A stretch of DNA of 5,635 nt, taken from positions 1 through 5,635 of the forward strand of contig PFKY01000065.1 of the NCBI GenBank assembly GCA_002784365.1, written 5' to 3'. The stretch's first letter is position 1, and each line of letters starts with the position of its first letter. This document shows, piece by piece, positions 1 to 5,635 of the stretch. The DNA comes from Candidatus Wolfebacteria bacterium CG_4_10_14_0_8_um_filter_39_64 (GTDB taxonomy: Bacteria; Patescibacteriota; Minisyncoccia; UBA6257; UBA9933). The notes under the pieces were generated by a model. The model saw only the letters and a list, made by a program, of their open reading frames with translations. It had not been told where the DNA came from and ran no database searches. The translations under genes and the position numbers were made by a program.

Positions 1-2
1 GA

Positions 3-1532
3 GAGAAAATTACTACGCTTGATGACAAATCTTATGAATTAAACAAAAATATTTTAGTCATTGCCGATATTAAAAGACCTTTGGCCATTGCCGGCATTAA
101 AGGCGGAAAAGAAGCCGAGGTTGATAAAAATACCAAAAGAATTGTGGTTGAATCAGCCAACTTTAACGGAGTTAATATTTATAAGTCCTCGAAAACGTTA
201 AAACTTTCCACTGATGCCTCTTTGCGCTTTTCTCACAATATTAGTCCGGAGTTAACGATAATTGGCCTAAATCGGGCCAGCCAATTACTGGCTGAGGTTA
301 GCGGAGCCAAGGCCGGCCAGATTGTTGACGTCAATTTCACGAAGTCCCGTAAAAAAATTATTAAATTTAATCTGGAAAAGTTTAATCAATTTATCGGTTT
401 GAATTTGGACGTTAAGACCGTCCGTCTTTATCTTGAACGGCTCGGCTTTAAAATAAACCAAAATCAAAAATCCCGACGCAAAGTCGGGACCCCGACTGAA
501 ACGTCGGGGCTTATAACTCAAAATTCTTTTCTGGTTGAAGCGCCTTTATTGCGCCAAGACATTAAATTATTTGAAGATTTGGCCGAGGAGGCGATAAGAC
601 TCCATGGCTATAATCGGCTCAAATCACGACCGCCTCATATTTATCTCCATCTGTCGGGTTTTGAGGACCAAATTGTTTTAAAGGATAAGATAAGAAAGGT
701 GTTAATCGCTGCTGGTTTGAGTGAGGTTTCTAATTATACCTTCATCGGCGAGACAGATTTAGTCTTTGGAAAAAATTGGGGAGATAAAGTGGTTGAATTA
801 GAAAATCCCATAAGCGCTCAGCTTAAATATCTTCGACCGTCTTTGGCCCCTCATCTCCTAAAAAATATTGAGGGTAATTTTCGATTTTTTGACGAAGTAA
901 AAATTTTTGAAATTGGAAAGACCTTTTTCAGGGATAATAAGAACAAATTGAATGAAAAGTTGATTTTGGGCATCGCACTGGCTTCCAAGAATAACGGGCA
1001 GGTGTTTTTTGAACTCAAGGGCATCATCAAAGAATTTTTTGGGAAAATCGGATTGGTTGATTATTTGATGCCCGAAATGGCTGATGGCAACAATTATCTT
1101 CAGTCAAATGAAGTTTTGAAAATTGAGTCTGACGGAGCAGTTATTGGTTATCTTGGCGGGGTCAATAAGAGTTTTGTTAAAGGTGATGCGGCTTTGGCGG
1201 AAATAGACTTGGACGCTTTGTTAAAACTGGTAGTTGAGGAACACGAGTATCGACCCCTACCTAAATATCCTTCAATGATGCGGGATATTTCAATTTTGGT
1301 TGAGCCAACAGTCCGGGTCGGAGAAATAATGCAGGCAATCCAGGAAGTTGATTTAAAATATATTGAGGATGTTGATTTAATTGATGAATATGACGTGGCG
1401 TCCAAACGAAGCCTGACGTTCCGAGTTATCTTTCAGGCCCAAGACCGGACCTTAACCAACAAAGAAATTAATCAAGAAATGGAGAAAATCGTGAAAATCT
1501 TAAAGAATAAATTTAAAGTTCAGATAAGATAG
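3..1532 (+). CDS. pheT: Phenylalanyl-tRNA synthetase beta subunit, partial (5' end outside window)
   Basis: This is the beta chain of cytoplasmic PheRS, which with PheS (alpha) forms the alpha2beta2 enzyme that charges tRNA-Phe. The frame is open to the left edge, so 509 C-terminal residues are visible and the true start is missing. Residues 1-95 are the end of the B3/B4 editing domain, with the family-typical LVIADIKRPLAIAGIKGG and ESANFNGVNI. B5 follows (about 115-210, with LLRQDIKLFEDLAEEAIRLHGY), then the inactive synthetase-like core (about 220-400, including ENPIS and LRPSL). The C-terminal FDX-ACB anticodon-binding domain (about 416-509) contains LPKYPSMMRDISILV and ends in a TAG stop. 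Oddity: residues 157-169 (SRRKVGTPTETSG) are encoded by a GC-rich double hairpin and look like an insertion. pheS would be expected just upstream. The family call is secure. Confidence 0.96.
   Translation, partial: EKITTLDDKSYELNKNILVIADIKRPLAIAGIKGGKEAEVDKNTKRIVVESANFNGVNIYKSSKTLKLSTDASLRFSHNISPELTIIGLNRASQLLAEVSGAKAGQIVDVNFTKSRKKIIKFNLEKFNQFIGLNLDVKTVRLYLERLGFKINQNQKSRRKVGTPTETSGLITQNSFLVEAPLLRQDIKLFEDLAEEAIRLHGYNRLKSRPPHIYLHLSGFEDQIVLKDKIRKVLIAAGLSEVSNYTFIGETDLVFGKNWGDKVVELENPISAQLKYLRPSLAPHLLKNIEGNFRFFDEVKIFEIGKTFFRDNKNKLNEKLILGIALASKNNGQVFFELKGIIKEFFGKIGLVDYLMPEMADGNNYLQSNEVLKIESDGAVIGYLGGVNKSFVKGDAALAEIDLDALLKLVVEEHEYRPLPKYPSMMRDISILVEPTVRVGEIMQAIQEVDLKYIEDVDLIDEYDVASKRSLTFRVIFQAQDRTLTNKEINQEMEKIVKILKNKFKVQIR
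471..509. repeat. In-frame double-hairpin palindromic element inside pheT
   Basis: Two perfect 7-bp stems lie directly side by side. TCCCGAC (471-477) pairs with GTCGGGA (483-489) across the loop GCAAA. CCCCGAC (490-496) pairs with GTCGGGG (503-509) across the loop TGAAAC. The 39-bp unit is 26/39 G+C in an AT-rich gene and starts and ends exactly on codon boundaries, encoding SRRKVGTPTETSG. It falls in B5 between a strand (RLGFKI) and the conserved VEAPLLRQDI segment, where PheT proteins usually have a short turn. CAAAAT occurs on both sides (459-464 and 519-524), but this is too short and AT-rich to be called a target duplication. It resembles the intragenic palindromic elements known from Rickettsia in concept; mobility is inferred. 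Confidence 0.72.
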
Positions 1533-1560
1533 ATTGCACCTTACTCGGTGACGTGCATCT
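1531..1560. terminator. Weak hairpin between convergent pheT and dnaB ends
   Basis: AGAT(T)GCAC (1531-1539) pairs with GTGCATCT (1553-1560), giving eight pairs with one bulged T and a 13-nt loop. It overlaps the pheT stop codon and the last codons of dnaB, in the only gap between the two converging genes. Neither strand has a clear run of U after the stem, so it is at best a weak or factor-assisted bidirectional terminator, and could be chance. Confidence 0.25.
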
Positions 1561-2884
1561 TATCAATACTTTTGAAACTGACTTTTTCCGGGTCAAATTT
1601 AAGTTGAACCGTGGCTAAGGGTCCGTTGCGGTGTTTGGCAATGATGATTTCGGCCGTATTCTGTTCTTCTTCCGAGGGCTGTAATTTGTCCCTGTCTTTT
1701 CTGTAAATAAACAAAACCACATCAGCTTCTTGTTCCAATGAACCCGACTCGCGAAGGTCAGATAAGCGGGGGATTTTTACTTCTCTTTGTTCCACTGCCC
1801 GGGAGAGCTGGGCCGCGGCTAAAATCGGCACTTCCAGTTCTCTGGCTAAACCTTTAAGTCCGCGGCTGACTTCGGTCATTGCCTGAACCATATTTTCAAT
1901 ATTGGTTCGTGGTTGAATTAATTGAAGATAATCAATCACCAATAATCCCAAACCTTGTTCGGCTTGGAGCCGCCGCGCCATTGAACGGATTTGAATGACA
2001 TTGGCTGAGGGAGTGTCGTCAATAAAAATCGGTGCCTGGGAAAGCCGGTCCAAAGCTTCCTGAATCATTTCAAACTCGATATCATCGGAAAGCCGTCCGG
2101 TTCGCAGTTTCCAAAGAGTTACCTGAGCCTCAGCCGCAATTATGCGGTCGATTACCTGGTCCCTGGACATTTCAAGAGAAAAGATACCTACCGGCGTCTT
2201 GGTTTTAATAGCCGCGTTTCTGGCGATATCCAGACATAGGGCAGTTTTGCCCAATGATGGCCGGGCGCCTAAAATTATAAAATCGGAGCGCTGAAGTCCG
2301 GATAAATAATTATCCAGTTCGTCAAAGCCGGTGGAAACGCCTCGCAAGCCCCTTTTTTCTCCCTGGTGAAGTTTTTCAATTCTTTCGTAAGCGGCTTTCA
2401 GTTCGTCTTTGATGGGAACAAAACTTGAAGGTCGGGATTTTTGGCTGATGGAAAAAATTTTCTGTTCCACGTCATCCAAGAGGTCCTCGGGATTTTCGCT
2501 CGTGTCAAAAACTCTTTCCGTAATTTCTGCCGAAGCATGAATAAGGTCGCGAAGCATTTTTTTCTGGCGGACTAATTTAGCGTAGTAAGAAACATGAGCG
2601 GCGGTCGGAACAGAATTTATTAATTCAGTCAGATAAGCCGAGCCGCCGATTTCGGTCAAAAGGTTTTTATCTTTTAATTTTTTATTGACGCTTAAAATGT
2701 CAATCGGTTCACTTCTTTCAAAGAGTTCAAAAATCGCCTCAAAAATTTTTGTATTATTTGGATTATAAAAGTCGCTGGCCTTAAGAACGTCTGCTACCAT
2801 GATTATGGCGTCTTTATCAAGCATTAGGGCTCCCAAAACAGAACGTTCAGCATCAATATCTTGTGGCGATAATTTTAGGTCCAT
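1541..2884 (-). CDS. dnaB: Replicative DNA helicase DnaB
   Basis: This is the hexameric ATP-driven 5'-3' helicase that unwinds DNA at the replication fork and recruits primase. At 447 residues it is full length for the family. Residues 5-105 are the N-terminal helical domain ([18 protein letters not shown], then [14 protein letters not shown]). A linker runs to about 180, followed by the RecA-like ATPase domain starting at [17 protein letters not shown]. Visible motifs are Walker [10 protein letters not shown] (206-214), the SLEMS glutamate (E238), Walker [10 protein letters not shown] (D318), the motif with Q359 in [26 protein letters not shown] (378-395), and the arginine-finger motif KHRNG (417-421). 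No intein or insertion is seen. The ATG at 2884 gives the normal N-terminus and lies 32 bp inside the end of cysS, so dnaB is probably co-transcribed with cysS and translationally coupled to it. No good SD precedes it. Confidence 0.97.
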   Translation of the reverse strand: MDLKLSPQDIDAERSVLGALMLDKDAIIMVADVLKASDFYNPNNTKIFEAIFELFERSEPIDILSVNKKLKDKNLLTEIGGSAYLTELINSVPTAAHVSYYAKLVRQKKMLRDLIHASAEITERVFDTSENPEDLLDDVEQKIFSISQKSRPSSFVPIKDELKAAYERIEKLHQGEKRGLRGVSTGFDELDNYLSGLQRSDFIILGARPSLGKTALCLDIARNAAIKTKTPVGIFSLEMSRDQVIDRIIAAEAQVTLWKLRTGRLSDDIEFEMIQEALDRLSQAPIFIDDTPSANVIQIRSMARRLQAEQGLGLLVIDYLQLIQPRTNIENMVQAMTEVSRGLKGLARELEVPILAAAQLSRAVEQREVKIPRLSDLRESGSLEQEADVVLFIYRKDRDKLQPSEEEQNTAEIIIAKHRNGPLATVQLKFDPEKVSFKSIDKMHVTE

Positions 2885-4247
2885 AAGATGTGTCTTCTAT
2901 CCTGTATCCTAAGTTTTCTATTTTTTTTCGCAAGCGATCAGCCTGAATAAACTGTTTATTAATTCTTAATATTTCGCGTTGGCTAGCCAATTGCTTGATT
3001 TTCTGCGGAATTTTTAGAGGTTTTATTTTATCCAATCCCAATCCGAGGATTTTATCAAACTTAAGAAGTAATTGTTTCTTATCTTGGGAGGAGAGACGGT
3101 TGTCTTTGATGATTTGCCAAACAACAGAAAGGGCTTTGGGAGTATCTAAATCGTCATTGATGGCGGATAAAAATTTTTTCTCGTAATAAGCAGGGGATTG
3201 AGATGAAACCTTCCGCATTGTCTCGTGTTTTATTTCGCGTAGTTTGCCGTATAGTGTGTCCAATGCATTTTGCCCTGCCTGAAGCGACCTCCACGTAAAA
3301 TTTAATTTGGAACGGTAATGAGTGGTTAAGACCAAATACCGAAAAGCAAGAGGATTGAAACCTTTTTCAATTAAATAATTTAGAGTTAAAAAATTACCCT
3401 CTGATTTTGCCATTTTCCCGGTTTCAATCAACAAATGCTCGCCGTGAAGCCAGAATTTAGCCGGAACTTTTCCCAAAGCCGCTTCCGATTGTGCAACTTC
3501 ATTTGTGTGGTGAACACTGATGTGGTCAACGCCGCCAGTGTGAATGTCAAATGGTTGGCCGAGATATTTCGCAGAAATGGCCGAGCATTCAATATGCCAG
3601 CCGGGAAAACCCTTGCCCCAAGGCGAATCCCATTCCATCTGGCGCTTAGTGTTTTTTGGTGAAAATTTCCAAAGAGCAAAATCAGTCGGATTTTTTTTGC
3701 CTTCAGTCATTTTTATCCGGGCGCCGGCTTTCAGCCCTTTAATATCAAGACGGGCTAAACGACCGTAATCTTTAAGTCGCGAAGTGTCAAAATAAATGCC
3801 GTCCTTTGTCTCATAAGTAAAACCTTTTTTCTCCAGAATTTTGATGAGATTAATTTGTTCTTTAATGTGGTCAGTGGCGCGGGGAGTTAAACTGGGTTTC
3901 AAAATATTTAGTGCCGCAGCATCTTTTTTAAAGGCCTTGATATAAAATTCGGCAATTTCCCAAACTGATTTGCCTTCGCGCCTCGCGCCTTTTTCCATTT
4001 TATCTTCGCCGGTGTCGGCATCAGAAGTTAAATGCCCGACATCGGTATAATTCATGACATGTTTAACCTTATAGCCGTTGTATTCTAAGACGCGCCGCAA
4101 AATGTCCTCAAAAATATATGTTCTTAAATTGCCGATATGGGCATAATCATAAACCGTTGGACCGCAAGTATATAAGCCGACTTTTTTGTCTTTGAGCGGC
4201 CGAAAAATCTGTTTTTTGCGAAGGAGAGTATTATATAGTTTAAGCAT
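2853..4247 (-). CDS. cysS: Cysteinyl-tRNA synthetase
   Basis: This monomeric class I synthetase charges tRNA-Cys. From the chosen ATG it has 464 residues, the usual size. The class I signature is present as AHIGN (36-40), and the second ATP motif appears as KMAKS (278-282), a variant of KMSKS. The zinc ligands that select cysteine are all present: C28 in YTCGP, C221 in GWHIECSA, and H246 and E250 in VHHTNE. A helical anticodon-binding domain follows from about 325. The start at 4247 gives the family-standard MLKLYN. An in-frame ATG two codons upstream (4253) is a possible alternative; the longer open frame to 4334 is not, because the sequence before MIM is unlike CysRS and begins upstream of the predicted transcription start. 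The 3' end overlaps dnaB by 32 bp. Confidence 0.96.
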   Translation of the reverse strand: MLKLYNTLLRKKQIFRPLKDKKVGLYTCGPTVYDYAHIGNLRTYIFEDILRRVLEYNGYKVKHVMNYTDVGHLTSDADTGEDKMEKGARREGKSVWEIAEFYIKAFKKDAAALNILKPSLTPRATDHIKEQINLIKILEKKGFTYETKDGIYFDTSRLKDYGRLARLDIKGLKAGARIKMTEGKKNPTDFALWKFSPKNTKRQMEWDSPWGKGFPGWHIECSAISAKYLGQPFDIHTGGVDHISVHHTNEVAQSEAALGKVPAKFWLHGEHLLIETGKMAKSEGNFLTLNYLIEKGFNPLAFRYLVLTTHYRSKLNFTWRSLQAGQNALDTLYGKLREIKHETMRKVSSQSPAYYEKKFLSAINDDLDTPKALSVVWQIIKDNRLSSQDKKQLLLKFDKILGLGLDKIKPLKIPQKIKQLASQREILRINKQFIQADRLRKKIENLGYRIEDTSYGPKIIATRY

Positions 4248-4324
4248 TATCATTATTCTATTAGGAACGCATTTAATTGGCAATGACCAGAATGGACCCG
4301 GCCCATTGACAACCCCAAAATAAA

Positions 4325-4352
4325 AGTATAACATTTTATTGACGATCGTCAG
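4325..4352 (-). promoter_or_regulatory. Predicted sigma-70-type promoter for cysS-dnaB
   Basis: Read on the minus strand, CTGACG (-35, positions 4352-4347) is followed after 16 bp by TATACT (-10, positions 4330-4325). Transcription would start near 4318, giving a leader of about 65-70 nt before cysS. That is too short for a T-box, and none was recognised. The -35 overlaps that of the divergent regulator promoter, within the shared dyad. Confidence 0.55.
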
Positions 4353-4364
4353 TGGTTTGTTATA
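4327..4364. promoter_or_regulatory. 38-bp operator-like dyad, copy 1, in the cysS/regulator divergent promoter region
   Basis: The dyad is TATAACA (4327-4333), 9 bp, CGATCG (4343-4348), 9 bp, TGTTATA (4358-4364), centred between 4345 and 4346. Its core TGACGATCGTCA (4340-4351) is a perfect 12-bp palindrome. The outer arms are perfect mirror images, with arm centres 31 bp apart, about three helical turns. It holds both -35 boxes and touches both -10 boxes, so a bound protein would block both promoters. Part of the symmetry could come simply from two back-to-back promoters, but the same plan recurs at 4966-5003. Confidence 0.65.
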
Positions 4365-4366
4365 TT
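4339..4366 (+). promoter_or_regulatory. Predicted sigma-70-type promoter for the PaaX-like regulator
   Basis: TTGACG (-35, 4339-4344), a 16-bp spacer, then TATATT (-10, 4361-4366). The start point expected about 7 bp after the -10 box coincides with the ATG at 4373, so the transcript would be leaderless or nearly so. Confidence 0.6.
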
Positions 4367-4372
4367 GTAAAA

Positions 4373-4957
4373 ATGAATAAGAAACAACTGAAAAAGAAAA
4401 TTAAAGAATTGCCAGTCAATTTAGGTTTTATTGGTTTAGCTCTGGTTTGCAGTTTGGCTGAAGGAGGGACAATGGCGCTTTCTGAAATCCTTGAGGGGCC
4501 AGGAAGAGGAATGAGGCGAAGTTTAAGAAGAATAGAAAATGCAAAAACTTTTTGGGACTATTATGACGAATTAAAAGATTTAAAAGAGAACAGCGCGCGA
4601 ACGATTCTTTGGCGCCTAGAAAAGAAAGGGTTGGTGGCGAAAGATAAAAGTCGTTATCAATTAACTGCGCAGGGGTTAGACATGGTTAAAATTTTTAGAA
4701 AAAAGGAAAAAGAAAAAGAATCGTGGGATGGCAAATGGCGAATAGTAATGTTTGATATACCGGAGAAAAGAAAAGAGAACCGTAATTGGCTAAGGTGGCA
4801 GCTTATTGGTTTAGATTATAAACCCCTTCAAAAAAGCGTGTTTATTGGGAAGCAGCCCTTAGCGGAAGATTTTTATGAAGAAATTTTAATACGAAAATTA
4901 AATCAGTGTGTGCGTTTAATGACTATAGGGGAGATAGATGACGATGAATTTTTATAA
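4373..4957 (+). CDS. Winged-helix regulator with PaaX/Cas2-like domain
   Basis: This 194-residue protein probably binds DNA; its ligand and targets are unknown. Residues 1-15 are very lysine-rich. A hydrophobic helix follows (about 16-30, [16 protein letters not shown]). Residues 58-104 look like a winged helix-turn-helix, with [17 protein letters not shown] as recognition helix and SRYQLTAQG as wing and end. After a charged linker ([11 protein letters not shown]), residues 122-190 form a ferredoxin-like fold related to the central Cas2-like domain of Paa[27 protein letters not shown], then [12 protein letters not shown]128 sits where Cas2 has its catalytic aspartate. No CRISPR array or cas1 is nearby, so a regulator is favoured over a nuclease. 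ATG 4373 is chosen because the in-frame GTG at 4352 lies upstream of the -10 box. Matching dyads flank the gene, suggesting autoregulation. Confidence 0.8.
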   Translation: MNKKQLKKKIKELPVNLGFIGLALVCSLAEGGTMALSEILEGPGRGMRRSLRRIENAKTFWDYYDELKDLKENSARTILWRLEKKGLVAKDKSRYQLTAQGLDMVKIFRKKEKEKESWDGKWRIVMFDIPEKRKENRNWLRWQLIGLDYKPLQKSVFIGKQPLAEDFYEEILIRKLNQCVRLMTIGEIDDDEFL

Positions 4958-4965
4958 ATTTTATC

Positions 4966-5003
4966 TATAACAAATTGTTTGCGATCGCAAATAATTTGTT
5001 ATA
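4966..5003. promoter_or_regulatory. 38-bp operator-like dyad, copy 2, upstream of grpE-dnaK
   Basis: This is a nearly perfect 38-bp inverted repeat in which 18 of 19 pairs match; the exception is G4977/T4992, which would pair as G-U in RNA. It has the same plan as copy 1: TATAACA (4966-4972), 9 bp, CGATCG (4982-4987), 9 bp, TGTTATA (4997-5003). It also shares the longer right arm TTTGTTATAT at the same offset from the centre. It starts 8 bp after the regulator stop and ends 2 bp before the -35 box of the grpE promoter, a suitable place for a repressor or activator. As RNA it would fold into a long hairpin, but no U-run follows, so an intrinsic terminator is less likely than an operator. Confidence 0.7.
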
Positions 5004-5005
5004 TC

Positions 5006-5033
5006 TTGACAGGAGATATTTTGGCAATATAAT
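5006..5033 (+). promoter_or_regulatory. Consensus sigma-70-type promoter for grpE-dnaK
   Basis: TTGACA (5006-5011), a 16-bp spacer, then TATAAT (5028-5033): both hexamers match the sigma-70 consensus exactly. Transcription would start near 5040, giving a leader of about 32 nt. Such a strong core promoter usually needs a regulator to hold it in check; the dyad at 4966-5003 lies directly upstream. No CIRCE element (TTAGCACTC-N9-GAGTGCTAA) is present. Confidence 0.75.
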
Positions 5034-5035
5034 TA

Positions 5036-5065
5036 ATGTCAATTATATAAATGTAAATTATATAA
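5036..5065 (+). repeat. 15-bp tandem duplication in the grpE leader
   Basis: ATGTCAATTATATAA (5036-5050) is followed directly by ATGTAAATTATATAA (5051-5065), identical at 14 of 15 positions. The repeats fill most of the predicted leader. They contain TATAAA and, at the junction with grpE, TATAAT (5061-5066), a possible second -10 box that would give a leaderless grpE message, although no good -35 partner is visible. Confidence 0.6.
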
Positions 5066-5071
5066 TAGATT

Positions 5072-5581
5072 ATGGCGGAAGAAATTCAAAAAAATAACGA
5101 AGAAAAATTAGAAGAAAAAGAGAAACCGGAAGAAATCGACGAACTGTCAAAATGTCAAAAAGAACGCGATGAGTATCTTGACGGTTGGAAAAGAGCCAAA
5201 GCGGATTTAATAAATTATAAAAAAGACGAGGCCAAAAGATTTGAGGCCATTGTTAAATTTTCCAATGAATCTTTGGTTAGAGAATTAATTAATGTCTTAG
5301 ATAGTTTTGATTTGGCTTTGGTTGCTTTGGAAAACGAAGCTGATTTAAAGAAAGAAAGGGGACTTTATCTTATTCGGCAGCAATTGGAAGACATTTTAAA
5401 ACAAAACGGTTTGGAACGAATTATTATTTCGGTTGGTCAGCCGTTTGACCCGGCGCTTCAGGAAGCGGTGGCTGAAGTGGAATCGGATAAACCATCGAGT
5501 ACAATAATAGAAGAAGTTGAAAGAGGATATCTTTTAAATGGGAAATTAATAAGGCCGGCGAGAGTAAAAGTTTCAAAATAA
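5072..5581 (+). CDS. grpE: Nucleotide exchange factor GrpE
   Basis: GrpE is the dimeric cytoplasmic co-chaperone that releases ADP from DnaK and so resets its substrate-binding cycle. At 169 residues it is a normal, slightly short member. Residues 1-30 are a glutamate/lysine-rich disordered tail. Residues 31-75 form the long coiled-coil helix (ERDEYLDGWKRAKADLINYKK, FSNESLVRELINVLDSFDLAL). The four-helix region extends to about 115. The C-terminal beta wing that enters the DnaK cleft carries the family signature: PFDPALQEAV (124-133), then GYLLNGKLIRPARVKV (152-167). The usual histidine before EAV is Q130 here. The ATG at 5072 has no SD. dnaK starts 9 bp after the stop codon, so the two form an operon. 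hrcA, often the gene before grpE, is replaced here by the PaaX-like regulator gene. Confidence 0.95.
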   Translation: MAEEIQKNNEEKLEEKEKPEEIDELSKCQKERDEYLDGWKRAKADLINYKKDEAKRFEAIVKFSNESLVRELINVLDSFDLALVALENEADLKKERGLYLIRQQLEDILKQNGLERIIISVGQPFDPALQEAVAEVESDKPSSTIIEEVERGYLLNGKLIRPARVKVSK

Positions 5582-5590
5582 TATAAAATT

Positions 5591-5635
5591 ATGGCAAAAA
5601 TTTTAGGCATAGATCTTGGTACAACTTTTTCGGCT
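5591..5635 (+). CDS. dnaK: Molecular chaperone DnaK, N-terminal 15 residues only
   Basis: The frame starts at ATG 5591 and runs off the right edge, encoding MAKILGIDLGTTFSA. This is the Hsp70 N-terminus, with the first phosphate-binding loop (GIDLGTT) of the ATPase domain. The residue after GTT is F, where bacterial DnaK usually has N; Hsp70 proteins vary at this site (eukaryotic ones often have Y). Position 9 bp after grpE supports the call. No SD is visible in the AT-rich gap. Confidence 0.88.
   Translation, partial: MAKILGIDLGTTFSA

Noticed and set aside
81..83. TTG codon as a possible pheT start
   Set aside because: The frame is open to the left edge and the upstream residues (LNKNILVIADIKRP) match PheT, so the gene continues off the window.
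2431..2437. GTCGGGA in dnaB as another copy of the pheT hairpin element
   Set aside because: Only one arm is present, with no partner and no extra residues in DnaB, so it is a chance match.
3428..3768. Open frames of 74-83 codons on both strands inside cysS
   Set aside because: They lie wholly within a well-supported gene in other frames and show no recognisable protein features; similar shadows in pheT (285-521, 1148-1405) and cysS (2995-3186) were dropped for the same reason.
4248..4318. T-box or other riboswitch in the cysS leader
   Set aside because: The predicted leader is only about 70 nt, and I found no T-box sequence or terminator/antiterminator pair; only short competing 5-bp stems are possible.
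4248..4334. 29-residue N-terminal extension of cysS from ATG 4334
   Set aside because: The extra residues are unlike CysRS, and this start lies upstream of the predicted transcription start near 4318; MLKLYN at 4247 is the family-standard N-terminus.
4352..4372. GTG start seven codons upstream for the regulator
   Set aside because: It lies upstream of the -10 box of the predicted promoter, so it would not be transcribed; ATG 4373 fits better.
4733..4957. Cas2 nuclease / CRISPR locus
   Set aside because: The domain follows a winged helix as in PaaX-like regulators, and no repeat-spacer array or cas gene is in the window.
4981..4988. GCGATCGC, the cyanobacterial HIP1 octamer
   Set aside because: It occurs once, as the centre of a larger dyad, and nothing else here is cyanobacterial.

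Overview
The window reads as ordinary housekeeping chromosome from a low-to-moderate GC bacterium. Short genes, tight packing, the absence of Shine-Dalgarno (SD) sites, and a PaaX/Cas2-like regulator of a type often seen in Candidate Phyla Radiation genomes all suggest a Patescibacteria/Parcubacteria-like organism. That placement is an inference from family resemblance; no database search was possible.

Layout, left to right. (1) Positions 3-1532, + strand: the C-terminal 509 residues of phenylalanyl-tRNA synthetase beta (pheT), whose 5' end lies off the left edge. A GC-rich double-hairpin element of exactly 13 codons sits in its B5 region. (2) Positions 1541-2884, - strand: replicative helicase dnaB, convergent with pheT and 8 bp from it. 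(3) Positions 2853-4247, - strand: cysteinyl-tRNA synthetase cysS, whose 3' end overlaps the dnaB start by 32 bp, so cysS-dnaB look like one operon. (4) Positions 4373-4957, + strand: a 194-residue winged-helix plus PaaX/Cas2-like regulator, divergent from cysS. (5) Positions 5072-5581, + strand: grpE. (6) From 5591 to the right edge: the first 15 codons of dnaK, in the same direction as grpE.

The most interesting signal is regulatory. Two 38-bp inverted repeats with one shared plan, TATAACA-N9-CGATCG-N9-TGTTATA, flank the regulator gene at 4327-4364 and 4966-5003. The first lies between cysS-dnaB and the regulator. It contains the -35 boxes of two back-to-back promoters and touches both -10 boxes. 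The second ends 2 bp before the -35 box of a consensus promoter (TTGACA-N16-TATAAT) for grpE-dnaK. The simplest model is that the regulator binds both dyads, controlling itself and linking a translation/replication operon to the DnaK chaperone operon. No HrcA gene and no CIRCE operator are seen beside grpE.

None of the five visible start codons has a convincing SD site, and the regulator's predicted transcript begins at its own ATG. No tRNA, rRNA, CRISPR array, transposase or riboswitch was recognised, and no stretch over 300 bp lacks a gene.
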